Source of the DNA: Pseudoalteromonas sp. OOF1S-7
Lineage (GTDB): Bacteria > Pseudomonadota > Gammaproteobacteria > Enterobacterales > Alteromonadaceae
Assembly: GCF_022347765.1 (NCBI RefSeq)
Contig: NZ_JAKRFZ010000006.1
Span: forward strand, 124,001-188,000
Reading direction: 5' to 3'
DNA: 64,000 nt
The notes under the pieces are model-generated. The model worked only from the letters and a program-made list of their open reading frames with translations. It made no database searches and was not told the origin of the DNA. The position numbers and the translations under genes are program-made. Shown here piece after piece: positions 54,572 to 63,444 of the stretch (position 1 is its first letter; each line of letters opens with the position of its first letter).

Positions 54572-55507
54572 TCAAGTTTTTACCATATCGACAGCATGGG
54601 TACTCATATAGTCACAAATAAAGTCGACGCTGAGTTTTATATTTGGGAGCTGATATTTTGCATGCTGATATACCAGGTTGATTTCAACAGTGTGTGTCTT
54701 ACCGGGTGATAAGCTAAGGTGCTGTGCAACTGGTGTCACCTCATTTTTAAGGTGTGTGGGGATCAGCCAGTCGGGAGCCAGCAGCAGACCTTCACCATGC
54801 GCAAGCGCGTCCAGTAAGGTGGTGCTATCATTGCTGATCAGAACGGGGTTTATTGAGACAGGCAGCCAGTCATCCCCCTCCTGCGCCCACCATGGGACAG
54901 GGGCTGATCTGCTGCGAAACATGATGCTAGGACAGTGGCAGAGCTGGTCGAGCGACCATCTGGTGGTACCAAATTCAGTGTTGAGTTTGTCAGCCAGCCG
55001 GGTTTGAGCCCACAGTGTAAAACCACTGCGAATAAGGGGCCTGGCGATGAGGCGGGCGTCGTCAACCGGCCCGCCTCTGATGGCCAGATCAACAGAGTCT
55101 TGCCCGAACAGTGCATATTCATTGGTGTAGTCAAGGTCGAGCAGAATGTTCGGAAATTGTAGCCGAAAGTGTCGAAACAAAGGAACCAGCAGTGCCTGAG
55201 CCAGGCCGGGCGGTGCACTTACCTTGAGTGTGCCACTTGGGTTATCCATGCTCTGCGAGAGCAGTTCATCAGCGTGGGTTAGTTTGCTGAGAACCTCGTC
55301 AATATGTTGGTAATAGAGCTGGCCCAGATCGGTAATACTGACATGGCGGGTTGTTCGTTTGACAAGTTCGATCCCGAGCGACGCTTCCAGATCTTTAATC
55401 CGCCTCGAAACGGAAGAGGCGGGCACCGAAAATTCTGCGGCGACAGCGCTGAAGCTGTTTAATTCAACGACACGTTTAAAATAGCGTAGTGCTCTGAGTT
55501 TATCCAT
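54572..55507 (-). CDS. LysR-type regulator (divergent from AzoR-like gene)
   Basis: 311 residues. MDKLRALRYFKRVVELNSFSAVAAEFSVPASSVSRRIKDLEASLG is the LysR helix-turn-helix, and the rest has the two-lobed effector domain (GTLKVSAPPGLAQALL, LDLDYTNEY, VDLAIRGG). The gap to the AzoR-like gene is 141 bases; divergent LysR/quinone-reductase pairs are commonly regulator-target. Confidence 0.92.
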   Translation of the reverse strand: MDKLRALRYFKRVVELNSFSAVAAEFSVPASSVSRRIKDLEASLGIELVKRTTRHVSITDLGQLYYQHIDEVLSKLTHADELLSQSMDNPSGTLKVSAPPGLAQALLVPLFRHFRLQFPNILLDLDYTNEYALFGQDSVDLAIRGGPVDDARLIARPLIRSGFTLWAQTRLADKLNTEFGTTRWSLDQLCHCPSIMFRSRSAPVPWWAQEGDDWLPVSINPVLISNDSTTLLDALAHGEGLLLAPDWLIPTHLKNEVTPVAQHLSLSPGKTHTVEINLVYQHAKYQLPNIKLSVDFICDYMSTHAVDMVKT

Positions 55508-55648
55508 TGTGATCCAGGCAGACAGTTATCTCAAGTAATCTAGTTTATTTTTGTCATAAAGACAAAACTGATTTGTAACTTAGGCGCTTTTTAGTCAACA
55601 GAGAAAGCGCAATAATATCCGAAATATTGAAGTTATTTGGTTATAGTT

Positions 55649-56272
55649 ATGAAAAAACAAGTTCTTATAATAAAGTCCAGCCCAGCTAATGAGTTTTCTG
55701 TGTCCAGTGAGATAGCTGACTATTTGCAGTCAAAATTGCAAAATAAGAATGAAAGCTTGGATTTTACAATACGAGACCTAAGTAAAACCCCAGCGCCGGT
55801 TTATGACAATCAAATTCTCAATAGTTTCTACGGTGATCAGAATGCCCTCACTGCTGAGCAAACTGAAGTAGCACAGCCATCACTGCTTTATATTGACGAG
55901 CTGAAACAGGCCGACATTATTGTTTTTGCATCTCCGATGCACAATTTCAGTGTCACGAGTTTAATGAAAAACTACATCGACCAGATATGTCGTTTTGGCT
56001 TAACCTTTGCCTATTCAGAGCAGGGACCGAAAGGGCTATTGGAAGGCAAACAGGCCGTGATTATTGCCAGTGCAGGTGCTGATATGTCGATGCCTGAAAT
56101 GCAATCAGTCGACTTTCAGGTGCCCTATCTGAAGCAGGTACTCGGTTTTATTGGTATTGCAAACATTGATGTGATCACTGCATATGGGATCAGTATGCAG
56201 CATATTGGCAGTGAAGTTGCGACTAAACAGGCGAAAGCCCAGGTCGATCAATGGGTAGGTACTATTGCCTGA
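55649..56272 (+). CDS. azoR: FMN-dependent NADH-azoreductase/quinone reductase family
   Basis: 207 residues from ATG 55649 (a TTG four codons earlier is less likely). Flavodoxin-like fold: LIIKSSPANEFSVSSEIADYL for FMN phosphate, then IVFASPMHNFSVTSLMKNYIDQICRFGLTFAYSEQGPKGLLEGKQAVIIASAGAD, closely matching AzoR. It reduces quinones or azo compounds with NADH. An inverted repeat (CAGCCAGG/CCTGGCTG, 56281-56313) lies between it and the convergent def-type gene. Confidence 0.9.
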   Translation: MKKQVLIIKSSPANEFSVSSEIADYLQSKLQNKNESLDFTIRDLSKTPAPVYDNQILNSFYGDQNALTAEQTEVAQPSLLYIDELKQADIIVFASPMHNFSVTSLMKNYIDQICRFGLTFAYSEQGPKGLLEGKQAVIIASAGADMSMPEMQSVDFQVPYLKQVLGFIGIANIDVITAYGISMQHIGSEVATKQAKAQVDQWVGTIA

Positions 56273-56333
56273 GCCTGCACCAGCCAGGCTTTATGTTAAA
56301 TTAACCCTGGCTGATATTTGAGCTAGGGTTGAT

Positions 56334-56849
56334 TCAGGCGCTTTGTTTGCTTTGTGCTTTGACGTATTTTTTGACTTTTTTCATCGCCATTTGGCGCTTG
56401 AGTGGCGACAGGTAATCAATAAACAGGTTGCCCGATAAATGGTCGATTTCGTGTTGCATCACGATAGCCAGAAACTCATCACTGTGCACTGTGATGGGTT
56501 TACCATGGCGGTTCAGCGCAGAGACAGAAACCTCGGTATAACGTTCCACTTTGGCAAAGTAGTCCGGCACTGATAAACATCCCTCTTCGCCCATTGCTTT
56601 GCTACTGCCACTCACTATTTCTGGATTAATGAGGATCAGCGGATCTTTACGTTCTTCTGAAAGATCAATGATCACGATGGCTTCTTCTCGACCCACCTGA
56701 GTTGCCGCCAGCCCAATGCCGTTGCTGGTTGCATACAAAGTCTCCAGCATGTCGTCGATCAGTGTTTGTACTGATACTATATCGCTGACTGGTTTCGCTT
56801 TTATGTGTAATCTTGGATCGGGTGCGGTTAGGATTTCTAAAACTGCCAT
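56334..56849 (-). CDS. def: Peptide deformylase
   Basis: 171 residues. All three deformylase motifs are present: GIGLAATQVG, EEGCLSVP (metal Cys) and QHEIDHLSGNLF (metal HExxH). It removes the N-formyl group from new proteins. The gene stands alone, without fmt next to it, so it is probably a second deformylase copy; the essential def usually sits with fmt. Confidence 0.95.
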   Translation of the reverse strand: MAVLEILTAPDPRLHIKAKPVSDIVSVQTLIDDMLETLYATSNGIGLAATQVGREEAIVIIDLSEERKDPLILINPEIVSGSSKAMGEEGCLSVPDYFAKVERYTEVSVSALNRHGKPITVHSDEFLAIVMQHEIDHLSGNLFIDYLSPLKRQMAMKKVKKYVKAQSKQSA

Positions 56850-56923
56850 CTTATTGTTATCTATCTCTATGAAAAGCCGAAGTTTAATGCTTAATGGGAC
56901 GTAAAGCTAGTGAAACGCATGGG

Positions 56924-57883
56924 CTACTGGCAGGCCTGCCGGTACTGCGAGGGAGAAAGCGACTCAAACTGATTCCAGATACGACGAAAGTGGCGCGCGC
57001 TGCTATAGCCACAGGCATCTGCAATGGCTTCAATATGCAGGTTGCTGCGAGATAGCAAAGCTTTGGCATGTGCTACTTTGATGCCACTGATATACTCACC
57101 CGGTGTGATCCCCAGATTTTGTTTAAAAACCCGGTTGAGTTGGCGAACCGAGAGGTTGGCCTGATTTGCCAGAGACTGCAGGCTATGCGGATGACTGAGT
57201 TGGCGACAAACCTGATCTTGCACCTGATGTAAGGCACGGTGCATATGATTTCGATAACGCAGCCAGGGACTGAGTTGAGGGTCCTGTCCGTTGCGACGAA
57301 AATAGACCAGCATCTCTCTGGCGACCTGAGCGGCAATCTGTTCGCCAAACTGCAAAGAGACAAAATGCAGCGTCATGTCTATACCTGAGCTAATGCCCGC
57401 ACTGCTGAATAGCTTGTTGTCCTGAACAAAAATGCGGTTGTCGGTCACTTTGGCGGTCATAAAGGTCTGACGAAAGCGCTCAATAAGCGCAAAGTGTGTC
57501 GTACAGGCTTTATGATCCATTAATCCAGCCTTTGCCGCCAATACGGCGCCCGAGCAAATAGTGAGTATATAGGGGTCATATCTGGCCTGTGCTTTTAGCC
57601 ATTGCTGGGTACGTATCCCGGCTGCGCTGTCATAGATGGAAAACGAATGGCTGCAGCCTGGCAATATAATGACATCTGAGGGGGTTAGCTGAGCAGGGAG
57701 CGGCTTGAGCTGATGTAATGCCAGGCCACCATCCATCACCTGCTCATCCAGGGCACTGACATAGTGAATATCAAGTGACAGCCCGACACGGCGGGCTTCG
57801 AGCAACACCTGCAATGGCCCTGCCAGGTCAAGCGGTAAGGTATTTTGTAACAGGACAAAGTAAAACTGCTGCGGTGCTGGCAT
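56924..57883 (-). CDS. GlxA-type AraC regulator with DJ-1/PfpI domain
   Basis: 319 residues, start supported by AAGGAGG. N-terminal DJ-1-like domain with ILTICSGAVLAAKAGLMD (nucleophile-elbow Cys, probably non-catalytic) then a C-terminal AraC HTH (LQSLANQANLSVRQLNRVFKQNLGITPGEYI and ADACGYSSARHFRRIWNQFE). Ends 15 bases upstream-wise of the isochorismatase-like gene, read in the same direction after it, so the pair likely forms an operon and the regulator may control it. Confidence 0.93.
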   Translation of the reverse strand: MPAPQQFYFVLLQNTLPLDLAGPLQVLLEARRVGLSLDIHYVSALDEQVMDGGLALHQLKPLPAQLTPSDVIILPGCSHSFSIYDSAAGIRTQQWLKAQARYDPYILTICSGAVLAAKAGLMDHKACTTHFALIERFRQTFMTAKVTDNRIFVQDNKLFSSAGISSGIDMTLHFVSLQFGEQIAAQVAREMLVYFRRNGQDPQLSPWLRYRNHMHRALHQVQDQVCRQLSHPHSLQSLANQANLSVRQLNRVFKQNLGITPGEYISGIKVAHAKALLSRSNLHIEAIADACGYSSARHFRRIWNQFESLSPSQYRQACQ

Positions 57884-57898
57884 TTTTCCTCCTTCTTT

Positions 57899-58444
57899 TT
57901 AGGCTACATAGTCCTGTGGTTTGCAGATTGTGGCAAAACGTTCAGCCAATACCAGTTCGGTACGGACTTTAATTTCGTCGGCACTAAAGCGCTGACCACT
58001 TGGCTGATGCTGCATATCAAACGTTAAGGTTGCATCGGTGACAAATTCGACCTGGAAACCCAAGTCGCTCGCGACGCGAGCGGTGGTCTCGCAACACTGC
58101 TCAGTGCGGATCCCCGAGATGGCCACACAATCTATGTTATTTCTTTTCAACCACATAGCCAACCCTGTATCGGTAAAGGCATTGTGTACAGACTTATAAA
58201 AAGTTTTATCAAACTGCGTGTCCAAAAAAGCCATGGGCTTAACAAATCCGGATGCCGGATTGAAAGGGCTGTCTGGCATATCGTCACGGCTGTGCAGGAT
58301 TTTTACCACTTTGTGCTGACTGCGCTGAAATGCCGCTATCAGCTGAGTCAGATTGTGCTGAAAGTCTGCGACATCTCGAGCAGACCAGTAAGGCGTATGA
58401 TAGAAAGAATCCTGCGTGTCTATGACAAGTAGTGCTTTATTCAT
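57899..58444 (-). CDS. Isochorismatase-family cysteine hydrolase
   Basis: 181 residues, AGGA upstream. Catalytic trio: Asp in ALLVIDTQDSF, Lys in DKTFYKSVHNAF and Cys in GIRTEQCCETTARVASDLGF. Such enzymes cleave amides or nicotinamide-like compounds. Followed directly by the DJ-1/AraC regulator, a pairing common for catabolic enzymes of small amides. Confidence 0.9.
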   Translation of the reverse strand: MNKALLVIDTQDSFYHTPYWSARDVADFQHNLTQLIAAFQRSQHKVVKILHSRDDMPDSPFNPASGFVKPMAFLDTQFDKTFYKSVHNAFTDTGLAMWLKRNNIDCVAISGIRTEQCCETTARVASDLGFQVEFVTDATLTFDMQHQPSGQRFSADEIKVRTELVLAERFATICKPQDYVA

Positions 58445-58618
58445 AATGTATTTTCCTGTTTATGCCGTCATGTTTTCGAGACCCAGTGTAATGTGGCTCA
58501 TACTGCTGAGAGAGTCTGATTTAAGACGTATATGGGACTTATCTGGCCATACCAACTGATGCCAAATATTGACTGAGATGACAATTTAATGTGATTTGGG
58601 TTGACACCTTTTATTGAT

Positions 58619-58637
58619 GTATATACGTTGTATATAC
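58619..58637. promoter_or_regulatory. Tandem palindromic operator before the RHH gene
   Basis: Two copies of the 8-base palindrome GTATATAC (58619-58626 and 58630-58637), 11 bases apart. TTGACA at 58601-58606 is a good -35 element, so the operator overlaps the -10 region. The layout is that of autoregulated ribbon-helix-helix antitoxins. Confidence 0.65.
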
Positions 58638-58683
58638 ACAGAGGGTGGTCAAACAGGCATTCCCTCCAAGCAGGAAGCTGAGC

Positions 58684-58869
58684 ATGGCAAACAATAAAGA
58701 CGCACAATTGATTGTGCGTATCAATAAAGCGCAAAGAGATGAGTTTATTGCCCTGTGCAATGAACTGGATTCATCTTCTTCCCGCGAAATCAGAAAGTTT
58801 ATTAAGCGGTTTGTGAAAAAACACAAGCCAGAACAAGAGAAACCGGTCAAAGGAGATCAAGATGGCTAA
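58684..58869 (+). CDS. Ribbon-helix-helix-type small regulator
   Basis: 61 residues from ATG 58684. AQLIVRINKAQRDEFIALCNELDSSSSREIRKFIKRFVKKH fits a ribbon-helix-helix: a beta-strand of alternating residues (LIVRI), then helix A (KAQRDEFIALCNEL) and helix B (REIRKFIKRFVKK). The basic tail could aid DNA binding. A tandem palindromic operator lies just upstream, and the tiny next gene overlaps its end by 8 bases. Antitoxin-like identity is inferred; no classical toxin is next to it. Confidence 0.75.
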   Translation: MANNKDAQLIVRINKAQRDEFIALCNELDSSSSREIRKFIKRFVKKHKPEQEKPVKGDQDG

Positions 58870-58981
58870 GAAAGTTGATGTTAAAAAGCTAAAGAAAGAA
58901 GTACAAAAACGTACTGGTAAGATCGCAAAACATGAAGCAAAAATCAAAAAGCTGAAAAAAGCGATCAAAAAAGCGAATTAA
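58862..58981 (+). CDS. 39-residue lysine-rich mini-protein
   Basis: Reads from ATG 58862 with strong AAAGGAG upstream, overlapping the RHH gene end by 8 bases. Sixteen of 39 residues are Lys (KKVDVKKLKKEVQKRTGK and KIKKLKKAIKKAN), with Leu/Ile spaced like a short amphipathic helix. Probably binds nucleic acid or an acidic partner. The operon structure argues it is real rather than a chance frame. Function unknown. Confidence 0.68.
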   Translation: MAKKVDVKKLKKEVQKRTGKIAKHEAKIKKLKKAIKKAN

Positions 58982-58986
58982 TCGCA

Positions 58987-59020
58987 AAAAAAAGGCAGCC
59001 AACGACTGCCTTTTTCTTTA
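58987..59020. terminator. Terminator after the RHH/lysine-rich pair
   Basis: AAAGGCAG pairs with CTGCCTTT around a 7-base loop, preceded by A-run and followed by T-run, so it can stop transcription from either side. Confidence 0.8.
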
Positions 59021-59046
59021 TCTGTAAGGTTTCCAATTCACAGAGC

Positions 59047-59061
59047 GTAAAGCCCCTTTAC
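59047..59061. repeat. 15-bp GTAAA-GC4-TTTAC element
   Basis: GTAAAGCCCCTTTAC differs from the element at 24906 at one base. Same stem (GTAAA/TTTAC) and C-rich loop. Confidence 0.5.
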
Positions 59062-59070
59062 AAACCTATT

Positions 59071-59424
59071 TTAGAAGCGGCAGTAGCCAGGCGCGTTGTC
59101 ATGGAAAACCCATCTGCGTTTCGCTTCCCAGACACAGCTGTTAGGGTCCTGAACAACGCGTGTTCTGGTAGTATGCTCAGTGCGATCCAGATCCCACCAC
59201 AGGTAAGATGCCGGGCAAGAAACATGACCATCGTAGTTGGTTGTGACGCTGTTTGGTGCTCCCTGGTTAGGGTAATCGGTATAAAAGTGGCAAATAGTCA
59301 CGGGGTAAGATTGCTCAACTGAGCAATTCTTAACATAGTAGGTCTCCCAGTAACCACATTCATCGGCAGCGACTGCTGTGCCAGACAGGGTGAACATAGC
59401 AAGCGATAGCAATACTTTTTTCAT
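59071..59424 (-). CDS. Small secreted cysteine-rich protein
   Basis: 117 residues, AAGGA-rich site before the ATG. Signal peptide LLSLAMFTLSGTAVAA. The mature part holds six cysteines (DECGY, KNCSV, TICHF, VSCPAS, NSCVW, GYCRF) suited to three disulfides, and many aromatics (WETYY, YLWWDL, AKRRWVFHD). Stand-alone gene. Looks like a small secreted, disulfide-stabilised protein; no family recognised. Confidence 0.7.
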   Translation of the reverse strand: MKKVLLSLAMFTLSGTAVAADECGYWETYYVKNCSVEQSYPVTICHFYTDYPNQGAPNSVTTNYDGHVSCPASYLWWDLDRTEHTTRTRVVQDPNSCVWEAKRRWVFHDNAPGYCRF

Positions 59425-59567
59425 AACTGTATCCTTTTTCCTTGTTTAATTTATATCGTTTTTTCCTTCTATCAGGGGACAGCTAAACCCTAAATAGAAA
59501 CACCAAAATACCAGCGTTGACATCGCTGTCAATTGAATGTTAATCATTCATATGTTTACCTCCTTAC

Positions 59568-60164
59568 TTAGTTTGTAAAGCAGAACAACTGGCGTGCAAG
59601 CGCACCTAAGTCCTGGTTAATATCAAATCGGCCCCGCAGTGTGGCGGTCGGATCAAGTAAAAAGATCATGGTGGAGTGCGCAACCTGATAGTTGTCGGGG
59701 GCTGTATTTACCTGGAATTGTGCACCTGTGCTTCGAGCGAGTGACTCAAGGTGCCCGGGGTGACCGGTAACACCAATAAATGAAGGGCTGAAATGACGTA
59801 CATATGTGTCGAGTGTTGTTACGGAGTCTCTTTTTGGATCGACGGATACAAATACGTACATGGGTTGCCGGGGGATGGAAAGTGCTGTTAACTGTTTTTC
59901 CAGCGCAGCTAAGCGGGACAAGGCGGTTGGGCAAATATCCGGACAATGTGTGAATCCAAACATCATGATTGTCCACTGCCCTTGCAGCACATGCTGATCA
60001 AACTGACCGTATGCACTTTGCAGCTCAAATGGTGCCAGAGTACGTTCGGTTTTTTGTATCATGGCCTGTGCGGTGCCGGGTTGCAGGGGTTGCGTAATGG
60101 GGAGCAGCACGCCGAGCCCGCAGCCGATAAGCAGGGTGAGCAATAGCGCGTATTTGCTATGCAT
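59568..60164 (-). CDS. SCO1/SenC-type copper chaperone
   Basis: 198 residues. N-terminal anchor (YALLLTLLIGCGLGVLL) then the thioredoxin-like SCO fold: TIMMFGFTHCPDICPTALSRL contains CPDIC with the two Cu-binding Cys; a later His (AHSTMIFLLD) is the third ligand. SCO proteins deliver copper to cytochrome c oxidase or act as thiol reductases. The gene shares 8 bases with the membrane gene before it, as last gene of a four-gene operon. Confidence 0.92.
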   Translation of the reverse strand: MHSKYALLLTLLIGCGLGVLLPITQPLQPGTAQAMIQKTERTLAPFELQSAYGQFDQHVLQGQWTIMMFGFTHCPDICPTALSRLAALEKQLTALSIPRQPMYVFVSVDPKRDSVTTLDTYVRHFSPSFIGVTGHPGHLESLARSTGAQFQVNTAPDNYQVAHSTMIFLLDPTATLRGRFDINQDLGALARQLFCFTN

Positions 60165-60558
60165 CTTCGCCTACCCTCTTTGCTTGCCAGCACAACCCCA
60201 GCGCCAATAATGCAGGTAAAGTGACGCCAGCAAAATCAATCAGCAGAAAAATTGGCCCGCAGATCCCGACCAGCACCTCCCAAAAATGAAATAGCGCATG
60301 GCTGCTCAACCATAAAGCGGGAAACAGCCACAGCTGAAAACGGTAGCGGGCATAAAAAGCACCAAAGTTAAACGCGCCGCCAATCAGCATATACAACATA
60401 CCGATATCACGTAAAAAGTGCTGATTGTAGAACCCCCGGTCAGGCACACCGGGCACACTCCAGTACCACTGTTGCGGATAAAGCAGCATAAACACGCCGT
60501 TGGCCAGCGCTGCCAGTCCAAGCAAGACGGCGACGGCTGTGGTGGTTTGACTTCGCAT
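60157..60558 (-). CDS. Four-helix membrane protein, unknown
   Basis: 133 residues; AGGATAATG upstream. Hydrophobic segments VAVLLGLAALANGVFMLLY, IGMLYMLIGGAFNFGAF, LFPALWLSSHALFHFWEVL and FLLIDFAGVTLPALLALGL. Overlaps the SCO1 gene start and follows the CMD-like gene by four bases, so it is in the operon. Function unknown; a role with the SCO1-like protein is inference. Confidence 0.7.
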   Translation of the reverse strand: MRSQTTTAVAVLLGLAALANGVFMLLYPQQWYWSVPGVPDRGFYNQHFLRDIGMLYMLIGGAFNFGAFYARYRFQLWLFPALWLSSHALFHFWEVLVGICGPIFLLIDFAGVTLPALLALGLCWQAKRVGEDA

Positions 60559-60562
60559 AGCA

Positions 60563-61120
60563 TTATCCTGTTACTGAACGATTGTTGTCTGACGGCGTCA
60601 GCGTTTGCTCATTCACGACCACACGGCTGCATGCTTTGCCATATCCTAAGGTATATTTGAGGGCCGGATAGACACGACATGAGCTGATACTAAACGCGAT
60701 GGCAATCAGCCCTTGCTCTCCCCACATGGCACGAATATGTGGGCGTATATCATCGGCGCCGGGATTGTGGGCCAACACCAGATCGGTAAACTCCACTATC
60801 AGAGCGAGTTCATCAGGCAATGCAGCAAGGTCTTTGTTGACGATTGCGCTAACCTGGACAGCTGGCACGCCAGCTTCCAGTGCCATATTGACCAGCAGCT
60901 GGGTACAGGGTCCGCAATCGTCCCACAATATGGCGCGTAACCTGGCGGCATATAACGGTGCCGCAGGCAGGCCACCATGAAAACCCGCCATGGACTGAAA
61001 TTTCAGGTATTTAAAAAAGGCGCTCAGGTCCGTGGACAGGATGTCCTGCATATAAGTGACGTCGTAGTCATATTTTTTTTGCATCGATATGAGCATTTTG
61101 TTCAGTAGGTATTTGATCAT
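60563..61120 (-). CDS. Carboxymuconolactone decarboxylase-like (AhpD-fold) protein
   Basis: 185 residues. The CxxC-bearing helix (DDCGPCTQLLVNMALEAG) matches the AhpD-type redox active site; later helices (ALIVEFTDLVLAHNPGADD) complete the all-helical fold. The ATG at 61120 shares ATGA with the MFS gene. AhpD-like proteins reduce or decarboxylate small compounds; specific substrate unknown. Confidence 0.8.
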   Translation of the reverse strand: MIKYLLNKMLISMQKKYDYDVTYMQDILSTDLSAFFKYLKFQSMAGFHGGLPAAPLYAARLRAILWDDCGPCTQLLVNMALEAGVPAVQVSAIVNKDLAALPDELALIVEFTDLVLAHNPGADDIRPHIRAMWGEQGLIAIAFSISSCRVYPALKYTLGYGKACSRVVVNEQTLTPSDNNRSVTG

Positions 61121-62325
61121 CGGAGACTCCTGGTGGTTTGGTATTTATGGTTAGCTGTTGTACTGAGTTGTGAAAGACGCTGTGCGGGACTTTTTAACGG
61201 GCGTTGCAGCAAGAGCAGACAAAAGACAAACAGGACTGCAATCGTGCACAGCATAGTGGTGAAGGTGTCGCTACTTAATAATGCTGCACCAAGGAGTGGG
61301 CCAGATGCCACCCCTATGCTGGATACCACAGCTGCAACGGATGAGAGCTGCCCTGAGCTATCCTGCTCAGCGATGAGGGCGAGCAGGTAGGCATGCACCG
61401 CGGGCCAGGCAAAAAACAGCAGTGCCAGAGCCAGCATATAGACGAGGTCAAAATGTGCATAAATGAGCAGTAAGGCGGCCATGACACAGAGCAAAATGCT
61501 GCCGCATAAATACAGAGTGCGGTGCGTCCGGCCGGGTCTCATAATGGGTAACAATGCGCCTGCCAGTCCCAGCAAACCAGTCAGAGCAATGATTTGGCTG
61601 ATCTGGGGTTGAGGCAGGCCTGCGCGCTGGCCTATCTGGCCCGCAAACGCCCATATTCCGCTCGCTGCAACCAGATAGAGCAGCATCGCCAGCAGCAACC
61701 GGGTGCTTTTGGCTGTTAAACGCAGACGTTTTGAATGCTGTTTTGGGCTTTGTGCCGCTGGCAAGGCTGGCAGCAAGGGCAAAAAAAACAAAGCGATAAA
61801 AACCAGTGCAGCCATGATATAGAAAACGGCGTAGCCACCGAGCAGGCGCTCAAGTGCAGGCACAGCATAGATCACCACAGAGCCGATACTGAACTGAATA
61901 AACAGCAAGGTGCCGAAGGCTCTGTCCGGGTTAGTTAAACGCGCGAGGATGGCAAATGATATACCGACACTAAAGCCACCCAGTACCCCGGCGATAAATC
62001 TCCAAGTCAGCAAACCTGTGTAAGTGCTCCATGCTGATGTACTAAGCTCCATAGCGCCTAATGCGATGAAGGTGAACAGTAGAGCGGGTTTCCAGGCAAT
62101 ATGGCGAACCACAAAAATGGCGCAGATACTGCCCACTAATGCGCCATAACCATTGCTGGCCACCAGAGTACCGGCTTGTTGCGCGGAAAAGCCAATCCGG
62201 CCTGCCAGCGCATCCACAACGGCGGGTAAAAAGTTGAGATAGGCCAGTCCGGCCATGGCAACGAATGCCAGGCAAAAATAACGTATCCCTGAGTTTTCAG
62301 CATGGTTTGCAGTGTGCTGTAACAT
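61117..62325 (-). CDS. MFS transporter
   Basis: 402 residues, twelve hydrophobic helices with MFS features (WRFIAGVLGGFSVGISFAILARL, LFIQFSIGSVVIYAVPALERL). A purified polar N-terminus (QHTANHAENSG) precedes helix 1. It is the first gene of the operon with CMD-like, membrane and SCO1-like genes, and a LysR gene diverges from it. Substrate and direction unknown. Confidence 0.9.
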   Translation of the reverse strand: MLQHTANHAENSGIRYFCLAFVAMAGLAYLNFLPAVVDALAGRIGFSAQQAGTLVASNGYGALVGSICAIFVVRHIAWKPALLFTFIALGAMELSTSAWSTYTGLLTWRFIAGVLGGFSVGISFAILARLTNPDRAFGTLLFIQFSIGSVVIYAVPALERLLGGYAVFYIMAALVFIALFFLPLLPALPAAQSPKQHSKRLRLTAKSTRLLLAMLLYLVAASGIWAFAGQIGQRAGLPQPQISQIIALTGLLGLAGALLPIMRPGRTHRTLYLCGSILLCVMAALLLIYAHFDLVYMLALALLFFAWPAVHAYLLALIAEQDSSGQLSSVAAVVSSIGVASGPLLGAALLSSDTFTTMLCTIAVLFVFCLLLLQRPLKSPAQRLSQLSTTANHKYQTTRSLR

Positions 62326-62484
62326 AGTGTGTCGTCTCCTGAGTCACTTTGTCATCACTCTAAGAGGTTCCGAGAGACGGAAAAACCAGCGATTTTGCCA
62401 TTTAGTCGTGAATACTATTCATGAATAATTGCTGATATAGTGAAAATATCGACGATGTTTACCCAACACACAGGACTGACTATC

Positions 62485-63444
62485 ATGGATAAACTGAGAT
62501 CACTGACACTGTTTCTGGCAACCTGTGAGGAACAAAGCTTTGCGGCAGCGGCGCGAGTCTGTAATACCGACCCATCCACCATTAGTAAAGCCGTGAGCCG
62601 GCTCGAAGCTGAGCTGGGTGTGACCCTGTTTCAGCGCTCTACCCGACAATTGAAGATCACCTCTGCCGGGCGGCATTACGCGCAAACTGTGCGCTCAAGT
62701 ATCCAGGCATTGAGCAGCTGTGAAGAAGAACTCAGGCAGCACAATGATGCGCCAAAAGGACGGCTGCGGGTCAACAGTGCTGTTTGCTATGGCCATTTGT
62801 ATTTGCGTCCCTTGCTTAAAACGTTTTGTCAGCGCTACCCGGAGATCACACTGGAGCTATCCCTGGATGACATGCATGTGGATATCATTGAACAGGACAT
62901 TGATGTGGCATTGCGTACTGGTTACGTTAAGGACAGTCGCCTGGTTGCACGTTGCCTGAGCCCGATGGACTTTGTGGTCTGTGCGTCACCTGCGTATCTT
63001 GAGCAATATGGCACACCAGCTAATTATTCTGAGTTTACAGAGCACGCCTGGATCGGTTTTAAAATCAAAGAAACACAGCAGCTGCAACCGGTTTTTCTGC
63101 CAGACGCACATGGTGATTATCAGCTTTGTGAACTAGAACGTACGCATATCACCGATGACGGAGAAGCCATGGCACAGTTGTGTGCCGATGGTTTTGGATT
63201 TGCCCAGTTGCCGCACTTTCTGGCTAAGGCGGGACTGGAAAGTGGGTCTTTGGTAACGCTCTACCCCGCGTTCAGGGCACCTATGCCAGACAGCGGGGTG
63301 TTTGCTATTTATCCAAAACGAGAATACCTGCCTGCCAGAGTCCGGGTTTTCCTGGATTTTTTGGTTGCTGCTTTAGAAGCGCAACAAGAAACACCTACCC
63401 GTACCTGGGCAGAGCATTGGCCGTCGCGCGTCCAGTTTGACTGA
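62485..63444 (+). CDS. LysR-type regulator (divergent from MFS operon)
   Basis: 319 residues from ATG 62485 (AGGA upstream). MDKLRSLTLFLATCEEQSFAAAARVCNTDPSTISKAVSRLEAELGVTLFQR is the DNA-binding domain. A 159-base divergent gap with the MFS operon makes it the likely controller. Its stop (TGA) is directly followed by the stop of the convergent PEP-mutase-like gene. Confidence 0.92.
   Translation: MDKLRSLTLFLATCEEQSFAAAARVCNTDPSTISKAVSRLEAELGVTLFQRSTRQLKITSAGRHYAQTVRSSIQALSSCEEELRQHNDAPKGRLRVNSAVCYGHLYLRPLLKTFCQRYPEITLELSLDDMHVDIIEQDIDVALRTGYVKDSRLVARCLSPMDFVVCASPAYLEQYGTPANYSEFTEHAWIGFKIKETQQLQPVFLPDAHGDYQLCELERTHITDDGEAMAQLCADGFGFAQLPHFLAKAGLESGSLVTLYPAFRAPMPDSGVFAIYPKREYLPARVRVFLDFLVAALEAQQETPTRTWAEHWPSRVQFD

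Noticed and set aside
56281-56313. Strong terminator between AzoR-like and def genes
   Set aside because: The inverted repeat has a 17-base loop and no T-run.
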